From Aigarchaeota archaeon (GTDB lineage: Archaea > Thermoproteota > Nitrososphaeria_A > Caldarchaeales > Calditenuaceae), in the NCBI GenBank assembly GCA_025059745.1, contig JANXDH010000004.1, forward strand, positions 235,783 to 299,782: a stretch of DNA of 64,000 nt, given 5' to 3'. Below, one piece after another: positions 1 to 8,835 of this stretch. Numbering within the stretch: the stretch's first letter is position 1; each line of letters begins with the position of its first letter. The notes beneath the pieces were generated by a model. That model saw only the letters and a program-made list of their open reading frames with translations. It had not been told where the DNA came from and did no database searches. A program made the position numbers and the translations under genes.

Positions 1-790
1 TCTCGCTGGCCAGCCTCAGCGCCCTCTCTACCTCTCCGCTACAAGGGACCACTCTGTAGCCGCACCCCATCAAACTGCTGATCCCCTTCTCAGCGCCAGG
101 GACGTCCGACTTGTTGGCTGCTATGATGAACGGCTTGGAGGCCTTCCTGAGGGAGGTCGCAAACGATAAAAGCTCTGACTCGCTCAACTTACTCGGCGCC
201 TTCCTGAGTATGTCTGATGACTCGAGGACCTCTAGGACCTCACCCTCTTTTATCCTCAGGCCGGAGAAGCGTTTGGCGACCTCCGCCTCCAAGCTGGACT
301 GTTTGTTCTCGACAAGGCGGGCGATCCTGTTCCAGTCTCTCATCAGTATATCGAGCATCCATCTATCGAACTCCTCCTCGACCATCCTCACGTCGTCCAA
401 CGGGTCATGAGTCCCTGGTTCAACGGGGTTACCGTCCTCGTCCGTCCCTCCAGACGAGTCGACCACCACGATCAGCGCATCGGCCTGTCTTACCTCATCC
501 AAGAACTGTAGACCCATCCCGCGACCCTTGTGGGCGCCTCTGACGATGCCTGGGCAGTCCAGCACCTCTATCGGTACGTACCTCACACCGTCCACACATG
601 GAGCGTTATTCGGGTTGCACGTGACGCCGAACTCCGAGTGAACGCAAGGGCACGTCAAGTAGGTTATGCCTCTGTTCGGAGTCTTCGTAGTGAAGGGGTA
701 GTTGCCGATCTGTACGTTGAGGAGCGTCAACGCCGAGAAGAGCGTACTCTTTCCGACGTTGGCCTTGCCCACGAGACCGACCAGCTCCAT
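1..790 (-). CDS. ychF: YchF/OBG-family GTPase (3' end beyond window)
   Basis: This partial gene reads leftward off the window edge; about 263 codons are visible and the ORF track misses it. The translation starts with the P-loop GKANVGKST, then the switch region with NYPFTTKTPN, a G3-like DCPG and a G4 NKSD. A cysteine-containing insert (CPC..., CNPNNAPC) follows switch I, as in the archaeal branch of the YchF/OBG family, which are ribosome-associated NTPases. The C-terminal TGS domain would lie outside the window. ATG at 790 is the likely start; TTG at 802 is also in frame and a stop lies just upstream of it. It is divergent from rtcA across about 90 bp. The family call is firm; the cellular role is known only by family. 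Confidence 0.88.
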   Translation of the reverse strand, partial: MELVGLVGKANVGKSTLFSALTLLNVQIGNYPFTTKTPNRGITYLTCPCVHSEFGVTCNPNNAPCVDGVRYVPIEVLDCPGIVRGAHKGRGMGLQFLDEVRQADALIVVVDSSGGTDEDGNPVEPGTHDPLDDVRMVEEEFDRWMLDILMRDWNRIARLVENKQSSLEAEVAKRFSGLRIKEGEVLEVLESSDILRKAPSKLSESELLSFATSLRKASKPFIIAANKSDVPGAEKGISSLMGCGYRVVPCSGEVERALRLASE

Positions 791-881
791 CAGCTTTCTC
801 AATTATTGGAGTCTCCGGACCTTATTTCGATATCTTCTCGGGCTGTACATCATTTATGAGCACGCATTGGACAGTCAGAGG

Positions 882-1943
882 ATGGTGATAGAGCTAGACG
901 GTTCAGTGGGGGAGGGAGGCGGTCAGGTGCTGAGGAACGCCATAGCGATCGCCGCACTCCTCAGGAAGAGAATAAGGGTTTACAACATAAGGGCGAAAAG
1001 GAACCCTCCAGGACTACGCCCACAACACATGACTGCTGTGAAGGCCGTCGCCGAGCTGTGCGGTGGCGAGGTCAGCGGCCTCCATATCGGGTCGACCGAG
1101 ATAGTCCTCATACCGGGGGAATCGAGAGGCACCAGCTACGTCTTCGACGCTGGTACCGCGGGCAGCACCACCCTCATGCTCCAGTCACTCCTGCCTGTGA
1201 TGTCATTCGCCAAACATAGATTGTCCGTTGAGTTGAGGGGGGGGACCAACAACCCGCTGGCGCCACCGGTCGATTACATAGAGACGGTCCTTCTACCGGT
1301 CTTGAGCAGGATGGGAGTCCGCGCGAACCTAAGACTGCTGAGGCGGGGGTTCTATCCCAGAGGAGGCGGCATAATCCAGGTCTCTACTGAACCGGTCAAG
1401 AGGTTGTCGCCTATAGAGCTCGTTGAGGTTGGAGAAGTCGAGGAGGTGATGGTATACGCGTACAGCTGCAATCTACCAGCCCACATAGTAGACCGGATAT
1501 CCAAGAGGTCCGAGGAGTTGCTGAGAGCGAACGGCGTAAAGGACGTGAGGATCGTGAGAGAGGTGCTTCAGAGAGGCAACAGTAAGTGCTCACTGGATCC
1601 AGGTACCGGGGTGATACTGGTCGCCAGAACGAGTGCAGGAGCGGTGATAGGGAGCGACGCACTGGGTGAGAGGGGAGTCCCGTCCGAGGTGGTGGCGAAT
1701 AGGGCAGTCGACTCTCTGATAGGGCAACTGAAGTACCCGGTAGACAGACACCTCGGAGATCAGTTGATAATCTGGACCGCATTAGCCGCGGGCAGATCGA
1801 GGTTCACGGTCTCTGAACTAACAAGTCACACGATGACGAGCATAGAGGTCGTCAGGAGCATGGTCCATGCTAAGTTCGATGTCGACGGTAAGCTCGGCGG
1901 TCCGGCGACGATAACGTGCGAGGGCATAGGACTGACCACGTAG
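882..1943 (+). CDS. rtcA: RNA 3'-terminal phosphate cyclase RtcA
   Basis: It converts RNA 3'-phosphate ends to 2',3'-cyclic phosphates using ATP through an enzyme-AMP intermediate. The protein is 353 residues, normal for the family. The N-terminal GSVGEGGGQVLR motif and the RGGTNNP stretch are family signatures, and the C-terminal RHLGDQL contains the histidine expected to be adenylylated. The ORF track begins at 702, but that extension has no RtcA similarity. ATG 882 gives the proper N-terminus and sits about 26 nt after the TATA-like catttatgag, so the message is probably leaderless. The gene stands alone, divergent from ychF. Confidence 0.93.
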   Translation: MVIELDGSVGEGGGQVLRNAIAIAALLRKRIRVYNIRAKRNPPGLRPQHMTAVKAVAELCGGEVSGLHIGSTEIVLIPGESRGTSYVFDAGTAGSTTLMLQSLLPVMSFAKHRLSVELRGGTNNPLAPPVDYIETVLLPVLSRMGVRANLRLLRRGFYPRGGGIIQVSTEPVKRLSPIELVEVGEVEEVMVYAYSCNLPAHIVDRISKRSEELLRANGVKDVRIVREVLQRGNSKCSLDPGTGVILVARTSAGAVIGSDALGERGVPSEVVANRAVDSLIGQLKYPVDRHLGDQLIIWTALAAGRSRFTVSELTSHTMTSIEVVRSMVHAKFDVDGKLGGPATITCEGIGLTT

Positions 1944-1998
1944 AGTGATATAACTCGCTTATGTAATCACTTAAATCTCGCCGGCGCATCGCACGATC

Positions 1999-2646
1999 GT
2001 GAGCAGGGAGTTCATTACAGAGATGAGGAGGTCTCTAGAACACCTCAACAGGGAGATAATCGATCACCCCTTAATACTCGACGCGAGGTCCAAGAGGTTA
2101 CCTCTCGATAAGGTGAAGGTCCTGCTCGAGAACCAGGCGTACATAGTACATCACGACGCGAGGAGCCTCTCGATGATGCTCGCGAGGACCACTAGATCAG
2201 ATGAGGCGGACTACCTAGCGAGGCTGGTACAGGTGGACCTGAGCGCGCTCGAGGCCCTGAAGAACATCTGTGCCCTACTGTACATCGACTGCGAGAGGTG
2301 GGAGGATCTAAGGATCGTACCGGAGTCGGTCAGCTACGCGCACTTCCTAGCGTTCCTAAGCAACTTCGCGAACACCGGCGAGCAGATATTCGCTCTACTG
2401 GTCAACCTCCCCGTCTGGTCCGAGGCCTGTTCCAGGTTAGGGGCCGCCCTCAGGGAGAAGTACGGGATAACTGAGACCCGGTTTTTCGACGGTTTCGCGA
2501 ATATACCGACGTGGGTGGAGGAGAGGGGAGTGGAGTTGATAGGACGTTACCTCCAGACCTCCCGCCAGAGGATGAGGCTGTTCGGGAGGTTGATACAGGC
2601 CTATGAGAAGTCCTTCTGGGACGGAGTTTACTTCTACAGGACATGA
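1999..2646 (+). CDS. TenA/PqqC-fold protein, catalytic Cys apparently lost
   Basis: A 215-residue all-helical protein of the TENA/THI-4/PqqC (haem-oxygenase-like) fold. It overlaps the next TenA gene by 4 nt (ATGA), so the two are co-transcribed and probably form one complex or a sequential pathway. Where true TenA has PCxW, this copy reads NLPVWSEAC, and the QD...Y pocket motif of its partner is ENQAY here, so the aminopyrimidine hydrolase site seems degraded. It may be a non-catalytic partner or act on another substrate. GTG 1999 lies about 26 nt after a TATA-like cacttaaatc, consistent with a leaderless start. Family is solid; function is open. Confidence 0.72.
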   Translation: MSREFITEMRRSLEHLNREIIDHPLILDARSKRLPLDKVKVLLENQAYIVHHDARSLSMMLARTTRSDEADYLARLVQVDLSALEALKNICALLYIDCERWEDLRIVPESVSYAHFLAFLSNFANTGEQIFALLVNLPVWSEACSRLGAALREKYGITETRFFDGFANIPTWVEERGVELIGRYLQTSRQRMRLFGRLIQAYEKSFWDGVYFYRT

Positions 2647-3317
2647 GACCTAGAGACGTCCTCTGGAGCTCCATAAGCGACGTCTACCAGGCGATAATAA
2701 ACCACCCTTTCCTCAGGGAGCTCTCAGACGGGAAACTCTCGAAGGACTCGTTCAGGGATTACATACTTCAGGACGCGATATACCTCGAGGCCTTCGCTAG
2801 GTCGGTCGCCGCAGTGGCCGTAAAGGCAGATGAGAACGAGTTCGCGGTACTATTACTGAACGTAGCGAGCGGAGCCCTCACCGTCGAGCGGAGGTCACTA
2901 CACGAGTTCCTCATGCGAGAGTGGGGCATAAGACCTGAGGACCTGAGTTCTTATGAACCGAACCCAGTGAACAGGGCATACATGGACTTCCTCCTCTACA
3001 CGACGAACTCCTCCACCTTCAATGAGGGTCTAGCCGCGATCCTACCTTGCGCTTGGGTGTACAGAGAGGTGGGGAGGGAGTTGATCGAGAAGGGATCTCC
3101 AGTACCTCAGTACCAGCGATGGATAGAGACCTACTCGTCACCTGAGTACGACAGGACGGTCGACTCGCTCCTAGATCTGGTAGACGTCAAGTTCTCTAAA
3201 CTCTCATCTGAAGAACTCACCAGGCTCAAGCGCACTTTTCGGCTCAGCACGATCTACGAGTACATGTTCTGGGACGCGGCGTACAGGAGGTCGAGGTGGC
3301 CGTTCGCGTTGACTTAA
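2643..3317 (+). CDS. tenA: TenA-family thiaminase II / aminopyrimidine hydrolase
   Basis: A 224-residue TenA-family protein. TenA hydrolyses aminomethylpyrimidines in thiamine salvage. The sequence has the N-terminal HPFL, the QDAIYLEAFA pocket helix, and LPCAWVYREVG carrying the catalytic cysteine at the expected place, with a C-terminal FWDAAY helix. It is translationally coupled to the upstream degenerate paralogue. Its 3' end overlaps the convergent minus-strand gene by 4 nt. The substrate is inferred from family motifs; no thiamine biosynthesis genes are nearby. Confidence 0.82.
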   Translation: MRPRDVLWSSISDVYQAIINHPFLRELSDGKLSKDSFRDYILQDAIYLEAFARSVAAVAVKADENEFAVLLLNVASGALTVERRSLHEFLMREWGIRPEDLSSYEPNPVNRAYMDFLLYTTNSSTFNEGLAAILPCAWVYREVGRELIEKGSPVPQYQRWIETYSSPEYDRTVDSLLDLVDVKFSKLSSEELTRLKRTFRLSTIYEYMFWDAAYRRSRWPFALT

Positions 3318-3760
3318 ACTCGGTCTACGTCGCTAGATCCCTCCTCACCCATCATCACCCGCTCCTGCCCGATACCGATTCCACGGTCCTTCCGGGCGAC
3401 GTAGGTGTACCTTCTAGGCAACCCCTCCCGGACGAGGACCTCTGATCTGACCAAGTCGAGTAGGGAGTGAGCAACCGCTGTCTGGTCGTAGAAGTGCCCG
3501 CGTCTAGCTAACTCTCTTGAGACCTCGGAGAGAGACCGCGGTACGTCGAACCACCCCTCGCCTATTAACCGCTCTATCAGCTCCCTGCAAGTCACACCCC
3601 TCTTCTCCTCCCTCGAGGTTGGCCTCTCCTGTCCCTGCGTCTCCGTTATGGCCGATATCGTCCTCTTTATCGCCTGGTCCAACTCCTCAGGAGGCGCCTC
3701 TATCTCAACCGTTACCTTGCCTAGGGTTAGCTTAACCCGGACTTTTCTATCAATGTTCAT
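3314..3760 (-). CDS. Conserved hypothetical, winged-helix-like C-terminus
   Basis: I do not recognise a named family. The N-terminal 40 residues look like a beta-rich strand pair (KVRVKLTLGKVTVEIEAP), followed by a linker. The C-terminal half looks like a winged helix: a helix starting CRELIERLIGEGWF, then a segment with SLSEVSRELARRG and a final strand pair. The ORF track starts at 3787, but ATG 3760 is about 28 nt from the minus-strand TATA-like cttattaatg, so I prefer it (148 residues). It is divergent from nurA. A DNA- or RNA-binding role is only a guess from the fold pattern. Confidence 0.6.
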   Translation of the reverse strand: MNIDRKVRVKLTLGKVTVEIEAPPEELDQAIKRTISAITETQGQERPTSREEKRGVTCRELIERLIGEGWFDVPRSLSEVSRELARRGHFYDQTAVAHSLLDLVRSEVLVREGLPRRYTYVARKDRGIGIGQERVMMGEEGSSDVDRV

Positions 3761-3819
3761 GAGCATCTTGCCCATCTTGCACAACATTAATAAGTAACAC
3801 GTTTCTTCTATATCCTAAG

Positions 3820-4791
3820 ATGTACAGACTCCAATTGAACATGATGGACAATCTGAACACCACAATAACTCTTGACCCCCTCCTATTTAGGGATTATCTA
3901 GAGGAGACCGAGGACGCTTTAAACGAACTCTCAGACCTCTCGAGGGACGAGGAGATCGAAGGTCAGGGACTCCTCGAAAGTATCGAGGTCATACCGGTGA
4001 AGGTTGGGGAGAGGAAGGAGGTGGTGGCCTGCGACGCCTCGGTGATCCAGGTGGCCGAGTATCCGCGAGGTCACGTCTTGGCCATGAGGGGGGCGGTGGT
4101 CAAGAGGAGCGGAGATGAGGTATCGGCGACCCTGATGGGGCCCTTCCTCAAGGTAGTTAGGTTCACGAGTCTCCAGAGGTCCGCGGGACTGGAGGAAGTG
4201 AAGAGGGAGGTACTGGCGGCCTTTGAACAGAGGGTGAGGGCCTTCGCCGTCTCCGCGGTCCGAGGAGGCATAACGTTATTTGACGCATCACTATCCCAAC
4301 CGTACGATGACCCTAACGCCTTCGAGTGGTCGAGTCTCCTGAGGACAGCGGCGATGAACAACAACGTGGTGATGTCGTTCTCCAAGGAGAGCGATCTGAT
4401 AATCGACGGTTGGTCGTTGAGGTCCATCGGCACTGCCCTCAGACCGCCCGTGGTGGTGAGACTTCCTGTATCGCTACTCCATTCCTCGAGCTTCAGGTTC
4501 TGGGGGGACGTCTACGTCTCGAGGTTATCCGCCAAGCTCTTTCCGTTCCGGGTCGATGTCTATCCGGTAGGTGCGTGCGTCGATGAGTCCTTCAGTTCCT
4601 TACTTGCGTCGGACGCGTTGATCTACGGGTACCCGGAGACGTTGGCCCTCGCTCACGCCCTCTGTACCTTCAGATGGTCCGAGGTCGTGTCGATACAGAG
4701 GGTACTCAGCGAGAGACTGAGGACAACAGTCACCGAGTCGCTGAACCCGCGCTCAGTCATATTCTCACCGTTCGAGGGTAGGGAGACCTGA
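3820..4791 (+). CDS. nurA: NurA 5'-3' nuclease
   Basis: NurA is the nuclease partner of the HerA translocase in archaeal DNA end resection, acting with Mre11-Rad50. This 323-residue protein shows the acidic metal-binding motifs of the family, ACDASV near residue 68 and ITLFDAS near residue 150. herA follows immediately with overlapping or abutting codons, the canonical gene pair. ATG 3820 and ATG 3841/3844 are both possible starts: TATA-like elements sit at appropriate distances for each. It is divergent from the minus-strand 148-aa gene. Confidence 0.85.
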   Translation: MYRLQLNMMDNLNTTITLDPLLFRDYLEETEDALNELSDLSRDEEIEGQGLLESIEVIPVKVGERKEVVACDASVIQVAEYPRGHVLAMRGAVVKRSGDEVSATLMGPFLKVVRFTSLQRSAGLEEVKREVLAAFEQRVRAFAVSAVRGGITLFDASLSQPYDDPNAFEWSSLLRTAAMNNNVVMSFSKESDLIIDGWSLRSIGTALRPPVVVRLPVSLLHSSSFRFWGDVYVSRLSAKLFPFRVDVYPVGACVDESFSSLLASDALIYGYPETLALAHALCTFRWSEVVSIQRVLSERLRTTVTESLNPRSVIFSPFEGRET

Positions 4792-6254
4792 AGTTACTGA
4801 GGAAGAAGAACAACACTATAGAGATACTCGCGCTACCCGGAGATGCGGACCTGGAGAGGGGGGACTACCTATTAGCGACCGAGGGCGACCGGTCACTCCT
4901 ATTACAGGTCATAGACGTGGAGTACGCGGATCTGCCGGGCATACTCGAGGACCTCCTCAGGGAGATGGCCGTTGAGAACGTCGAGGTGAACTCCTTCCTG
5001 GACCCCTATAACGTATCCTCCATCACCAAACTCATCCGCGAGTCGAGAGTCATCGAGTGCAAGATTAGGGGGTGGATCGCGGGCGACCGGTTACACCAGA
5101 ACTCAACGTGGTTACCATCGAGGTTCTCAGCCAAGCTCGTGAAGGTCGATAATCGCTACGTCATGAGGCTCGCGTGCGGTGACCCGGTGGTACCGGTTAA
5201 CATAGCGTGTACCAAGGGAGAGAACCTGACGATCGATGCGACCAGGATAGACGGCGCTCTGACGATAATAACAGGGAAGAAGGAGTCCGGGAAGTCCCAC
5301 ACCGTCAAGGCCATAATCATGGAGCTCGTGGCGAAGGGGTGCATCGTAGTTGTCTTCGACATCAACGGCGAGTACGTGGGTCTGGGGAGCGATGAGAAGG
5401 GCAATCCAACCGAGATCGCCAGCATGATGGACGTATTGGTACCGGGGAAGAACTTCAAGATCGGTCTGAGGAGCATGGGGGTTAAGGCGATGGCGAACGT
5501 GTTAGAATACGCGCTGAATACACCGCAGAACAGCGTGAGGGAGTTCATAAACATCTGGGAGGCCCTCGAGGGCGCGAACAACCTCAACATCAAATCGCTC
5601 TTAGATGCGGTGCGGTTCCGTCACATGAACGAGAGCGTCAGGGAGGCACTCCTGAGCAGGCTCCAAACCATCTTCGGCTCTAACGTAATATCGGACGACT
5701 CGGGAGATCCCTTAGAGGAATCTATCGCGGATGGCAACCGCGGACTCCTGCTAGTGATAAGGCTCGACAGGTTGATGAGCTACATCAGGAGACTGATAGT
5801 GGAGTACGTCCTGACCAGGCTATCGATACTCTTACTGAGCAACAAGATACCGCCGATATTTCTGGTGGCAGAGGAGGCACACCTCTACCTCAGGGAGACG
5901 TACTGGGACGACATGGTGACGAGGATGAGGCACATAGGAGTATCGCCGATAATAGTGACCAATCAACCCGACTCAGTACCGGAGACCATCTACAGGCAGG
6001 CGGACAACGTGTTCCTCTTCAACTTCACCAACGAGAGGGACCTAGAGAACATCTCGAAGAGCACCAACGTCGACGTGGAGACCGTGAAGAAGATAGTACC
6101 CAACCTGCCGAGGGGGTCTGCGTTACTGATAGGGAGGCTGGTGAACGACGTGCCGATGGTGATAAACGTGAAGAGGATCGGCGCACTCACGCTCGGCGAG
6201 ACCAAGTCATTCTTTAAGGAGCAGAAGAGGTCAGTGATCGGAGTGACGAGTTGA
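4788..6254 (+). CDS. herA: HerA hexameric DNA translocase (start upstream of track ORF)
   Basis: FtsK/HerA-type ATPase that pumps DNA into NurA for end resection. Walker A is GKKESGKSHT, Walker B is FLVAEEAH, and the C-terminal half has the TNQPDSVP sensor region. The track begins at GTG 4917, but the same frame is open from 4782 and encodes a plausible HAS-barrel beginning KLLRKKNNTIEILALPG. No ATG, GTG or TTG lies between the upstream stop and 4917, so the full protein would need CTG 4788 or CTG 4797, which overlaps the nurA stop. About 488 residues that way, 445 from GTG 4917. The following DNA glycosylase overlaps its stop by 4 nt. Confidence 0.88.
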   Translation: MKLLRKKNNTIEILALPGDADLERGDYLLATEGDRSLLLQVIDVEYADLPGILEDLLREMAVENVEVNSFLDPYNVSSITKLIRESRVIECKIRGWIAGDRLHQNSTWLPSRFSAKLVKVDNRYVMRLACGDPVVPVNIACTKGENLTIDATRIDGALTIITGKKESGKSHTVKAIIMELVAKGCIVVVFDINGEYVGLGSDEKGNPTEIASMMDVLVPGKNFKIGLRSMGVKAMANVLEYALNTPQNSVREFINIWEALEGANNLNIKSLLDAVRFRHMNESVREALLSRLQTIFGSNVISDDSGDPLEESIADGNRGLLLVIRLDRLMSYIRRLIVEYVLTRLSILLLSNKIPPIFLVAEEAHLYLRETYWDDMVTRMRHIGVSPIIVTNQPDSVPETIYRQADNVFLFNFTNERDLENISKSTNVDVETVKKIVPNLPRGSALLIGRLVNDVPMVINVKRIGALTLGETKSFFKEQKRSVIGVTS

Positions 6255-6892
6255 GGTCAGATCGACGCATCAAGGGTCTTCTAGAAACTTACGGCACCGT
6301 CAGGGACGCGATAAGGGAGAGGTTGAGAGAGTTCGATGAAGTCAAGAGATGCGGCCCGCTCAGGGTGTACGAGGAACTCGTCTTCTGTCTCCTCACACCA
6401 CAGTCGAGGTCGAAGGCAGCCGATAAGGCCGTCAAGAGGTTGAAGGAGGCCGGAGTCCTGTTAAAAGGTGACCGGAGAGAGGTGGCGCTCGTCCTGAGGG
6501 AGTGTGGGGTGCGATTTCACAACGTCAAGGCCCGTTACGTCGTCCTCTCGAGAGAGCTCCTGAACGATATTGAGGCGTTCAACAGGCTCTTGGAGGGAGA
6601 CCCGAGGGAGGTCCGGGAGAGGCTGGTCGAGAGGGTTAAGGGGTTCGGCTACAAGGAGGCGTCACACTTCCTCCGAAACGTGGGTATAGTGGACCTCGCG
6701 ATCCTGGATAGGCACGTGCTCCGTTGTCTTAAGTCCACCGGAGTGATAAGATCGGTCCCTAGGACTTTGACCAGAAAGAGGTACCTGACGATAGAATCGA
6801 AATTTTTAGACCTGTCACGCGAGTTGGGACTGAAGCCCGCTGAGCTGGACCTACTGTTATGGTACATCCGGACGGGTGAGGTCTTTAAGTGA
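6251..6892 (+). CDS. ogg: Ogg2-type 8-oxoguanine DNA glycosylase/AP lyase
   Basis: A helix-hairpin-helix base-excision glycosylase of the archaeal Ogg2 type, removing 8-oxoguanine and nicking the abasic site. The 213-residue protein has the HhH segment VKGFGYKEASHFLRNVG with the candidate catalytic lysine, followed by the Asp in AILDRHVLR. There are no Fe-S cluster cysteines as in Endo III. TTG 6251 overlaps the herA stop (TTGA), so nurA-herA-ogg form a DNA-repair operon. Exact lesion preference is inferred from the family. Confidence 0.83.
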   Translation: MRSDRRIKGLLETYGTVRDAIRERLREFDEVKRCGPLRVYEELVFCLLTPQSRSKAADKAVKRLKEAGVLLKGDRREVALVLRECGVRFHNVKARYVVLSRELLNDIEAFNRLLEGDPREVRERLVERVKGFGYKEASHFLRNVGIVDLAILDRHVLRCLKSTGVIRSVPRTLTRKRYLTIESKFLDLSRELGLKPAELDLLLWYIRTGEVFK

Positions 6893-6906
6893 ACTCAGTT
6901 CAAACT

Positions 6907-6916
6907 TCTTATATAT
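6907..6916 (+). promoter_or_regulatory. TATA box for CBS/zinc gene
   Basis: The sequence tcttatatat is centred about 26 nt before GTG 6938, so transcription should begin at or next to the start codon and give a leaderless message. Confidence 0.7.
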
Positions 6917-6937
6917 GACTCGAAGGATTACTGTTTT

Positions 6938-7510
6938 GTGTTAAAGGAGATAAAGGTAGGCGATATAACCGTTCGGAACCCCATCACTATCGATGAGCTC
7001 TCCACGGTCCTTAGCGCCGCAAAGTCGATGGACGAGCACAACATCGGTAGCCTGGTGGTCACCAGGAACGGTGAACCGGTGAGCATAGTCACGGAGAGGG
7101 ACCTACTGAGGAAGGTCTTGGCCCAGGGGAGGGATCCCAACAGGACGCTGGTAAAGGAGGTGATGAGCGAGTCTCCGATAACGGTTGACTCCGAGAAGTC
7201 GCTCGAGGAGGCTGTGGAGCTGATGAACAAGAAGAGGGTGAGGAGGCTACTAGTCACAGAGCGGGGGAGGATAACCGGTATACTGACGCAACGCGATATC
7301 GTCGGTCTCAACAGGCTCTGCAGGCATTGCGGGAGCGAGATCATACCTCCTCTAGAGTCCCTCGGGGTGAAGGAGCCCTACGTCGAGTGCACGTGCGGAG
7401 ACCGTTATCACCTCAACTGCGCTAGGTCTGTCGTCTACTGTCTGGACTGCAGTCAGAAGATAGTCACCGAGGTGATATACCCCGAGCCATCGGAGACTAT
7501 GAGCGGGTAG
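6938..7510 (+). CDS. CBS-domain pair with C-terminal zinc-binding domain
   Basis: The first ~125 residues form two CBS motifs (GSLVVTRNGEPVSIVTERDL and RRLLVTERGRITGILTQRDI), a Bateman module that usually binds adenosyl nucleotides. Residues ~130-175 contain CRHCG, CTCGDRYHLNC and CLDC, a cysteine/histidine-rich module resembling a RING/PHD-like or double zinc ribbon. The combination suggests an energy-sensing regulator that contacts another protein or nucleic acid, but no partner is evident. It stands alone behind its own TATA box. Confidence 0.8.
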   Translation: MLKEIKVGDITVRNPITIDELSTVLSAAKSMDEHNIGSLVVTRNGEPVSIVTERDLLRKVLAQGRDPNRTLVKEVMSESPITVDSEKSLEEAVELMNKKRVRRLLVTERGRITGILTQRDIVGLNRLCRHCGSEIIPPLESLGVKEPYVECTCGDRYHLNCARSVVYCLDCSQKIVTEVIYPEPSETMSG

Positions 7511-7557
7511 TCCATGCCGCAACAACCTTAAAGAGATTCATCCTCAGGGATCCTAGG

Positions 7558-8835
7558 ATGTCAGGGCAGAGGTACGACTTAGTGGTCGTAGGAGCGGGGA
7601 TATTCGGGCTAACCTCGGCATACCACGTCCTCAGGAACGGCAGTGCGAGAGTGCTGATCATCGATGAGAGGTCTGGTCCTGGACAGGGGAACACGGGGAG
7701 GAGCGTGGGCGGGTTCAGGAGCGGTCTATTCAGCTCAGAGTTGAACAGGGTCCTCTCGGAGAGCACAGTCGCCTTCTTCAGGCACCTCCAGTTCTCAGGC
7801 GTGGACCTTGGTATGGAGGAGGTCGGGTACCTGATACTACTGACGGAGGAGATGAAGGTGAAGTACAGTAAAATCATCGAAGACCTCAGGGGTACCTCAA
7901 AGGTCGTGGAGTACGATGTCAAGGAGCTTCAGAGGGCCATCCCCTACGCTCGGTTCGAGTTGGAGGGAGATGAGGAGGCAAAGATACTGGGGCTCGATAA
8001 GATCAAGGGTGCGATCTTCTCCCCGAGGAGCGGGTACCTAGACGTCGAGAAACTCGTTGATTATTACTATAGAGAGCTCAGGTCGATGGGCGCTGAGTTC
8101 AAGTTCAACACGAGGGTGGAGCGGTTGAACCTGAGGCCAGTAAAGAGCATAGGACATCCGAGGGAGCCGCTCGCGTGGCAGGCTAAACGAATCGAGTCCA
8201 TAGAGACCGGGGACGGGACCCTCAGGGCGGATCAGTTCCTCCTCGCTGCAGGTTCATGGGTCAATCAACTCACCGACCCCCTCGGGATAGAGTCGTTCAT
8301 AAGGCCCAAGAAGAGACAGGTCTTCGCGGTCAAGGCTACCGGTGGACTCTCGGCCTTCTTCGATACGGAGGGGTTCAACGAGACCAGGTCGTTGCCCATG
8401 ACCTTCATACCCAAAGGCCCCCATATAATCCCACGGGTGAGGGAGAGGAGCCTATGGTTCGGGTTCAGCGACGACGTGGGCAGGCCGTGGGGTATAGACG
8501 ATAGGCCCGAGGAGAGCTTCTATTTTGACAACATACACCCGGTGTTGAGCAGGGTCTTTCCGGTCCTAGAGAACGTCAGGCCGGACTCGATGTGGGCGGG
8601 GAGCTACTCGATCAACGCGATAGACCAGAGCCCGATAGTCTACAGGGTATTGAATCTCGTCACAGTTACGGGGGGGAGCGGGAGCGGTCTGATGAAGAGC
8701 GACTCTGTCGGCCGCGTCGCGGCCGCGGTGATAATGGGTAAGGAGACAGTAGAGCTGTTCGATGGCAGAAAGATAGACGTGGAGTTACTCGATGTGCGGA
8801 GGAGGAGGCCAGACCCCGAGATACTGGTCTTCTAA
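7558..8835 (+). CDS. FAD-dependent oxidoreductase, DAO family
   Basis: A 425-residue flavoprotein of the D-amino-acid oxidase/sarcosine oxidase/GlpO superfamily. The N-terminus has the Rossmann dinucleotide motif VVGAGIFGLTSAYHV, then an acidic strand end (IIDERS). The C-terminus has the FAD-closing TGGSGSGLMKSDSVG. Substrate cannot be read from the sequence; glycine, sarcosine, proline and glycerol-3-phosphate types share this fold. Its stop overlaps the convergent membrane gene by 4 nt. A second DAO-family gene lies on the other side of the S-layer locus (18425). Confidence 0.85.
   Translation: MSGQRYDLVVVGAGIFGLTSAYHVLRNGSARVLIIDERSGPGQGNTGRSVGGFRSGLFSSELNRVLSESTVAFFRHLQFSGVDLGMEEVGYLILLTEEMKVKYSKIIEDLRGTSKVVEYDVKELQRAIPYARFELEGDEEAKILGLDKIKGAIFSPRSGYLDVEKLVDYYYRELRSMGAEFKFNTRVERLNLRPVKSIGHPREPLAWQAKRIESIETGDGTLRADQFLLAAGSWVNQLTDPLGIESFIRPKKRQVFAVKATGGLSAFFDTEGFNETRSLPMTFIPKGPHIIPRVRERSLWFGFSDDVGRPWGIDDRPEESFYFDNIHPVLSRVFPVLENVRPDSMWAGSYSINAIDQSPIVYRVLNLVTVTGGSGSGLMKSDSVGRVAAAVIMGKETVELFDGRKIDVELLDVRRRRPDPEILVF

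Noticed and set aside
217-859. Plus-strand ORFs at 111-859
   Set aside because: They are shadows of the minus-strand YchF gene, which shows clear GTPase motifs.
702-881. N-terminal extension of rtcA
   Set aside because: It overlaps the ychF start region and has no RtcA similarity; ATG 882 begins the conserved GSVGEGGG part.
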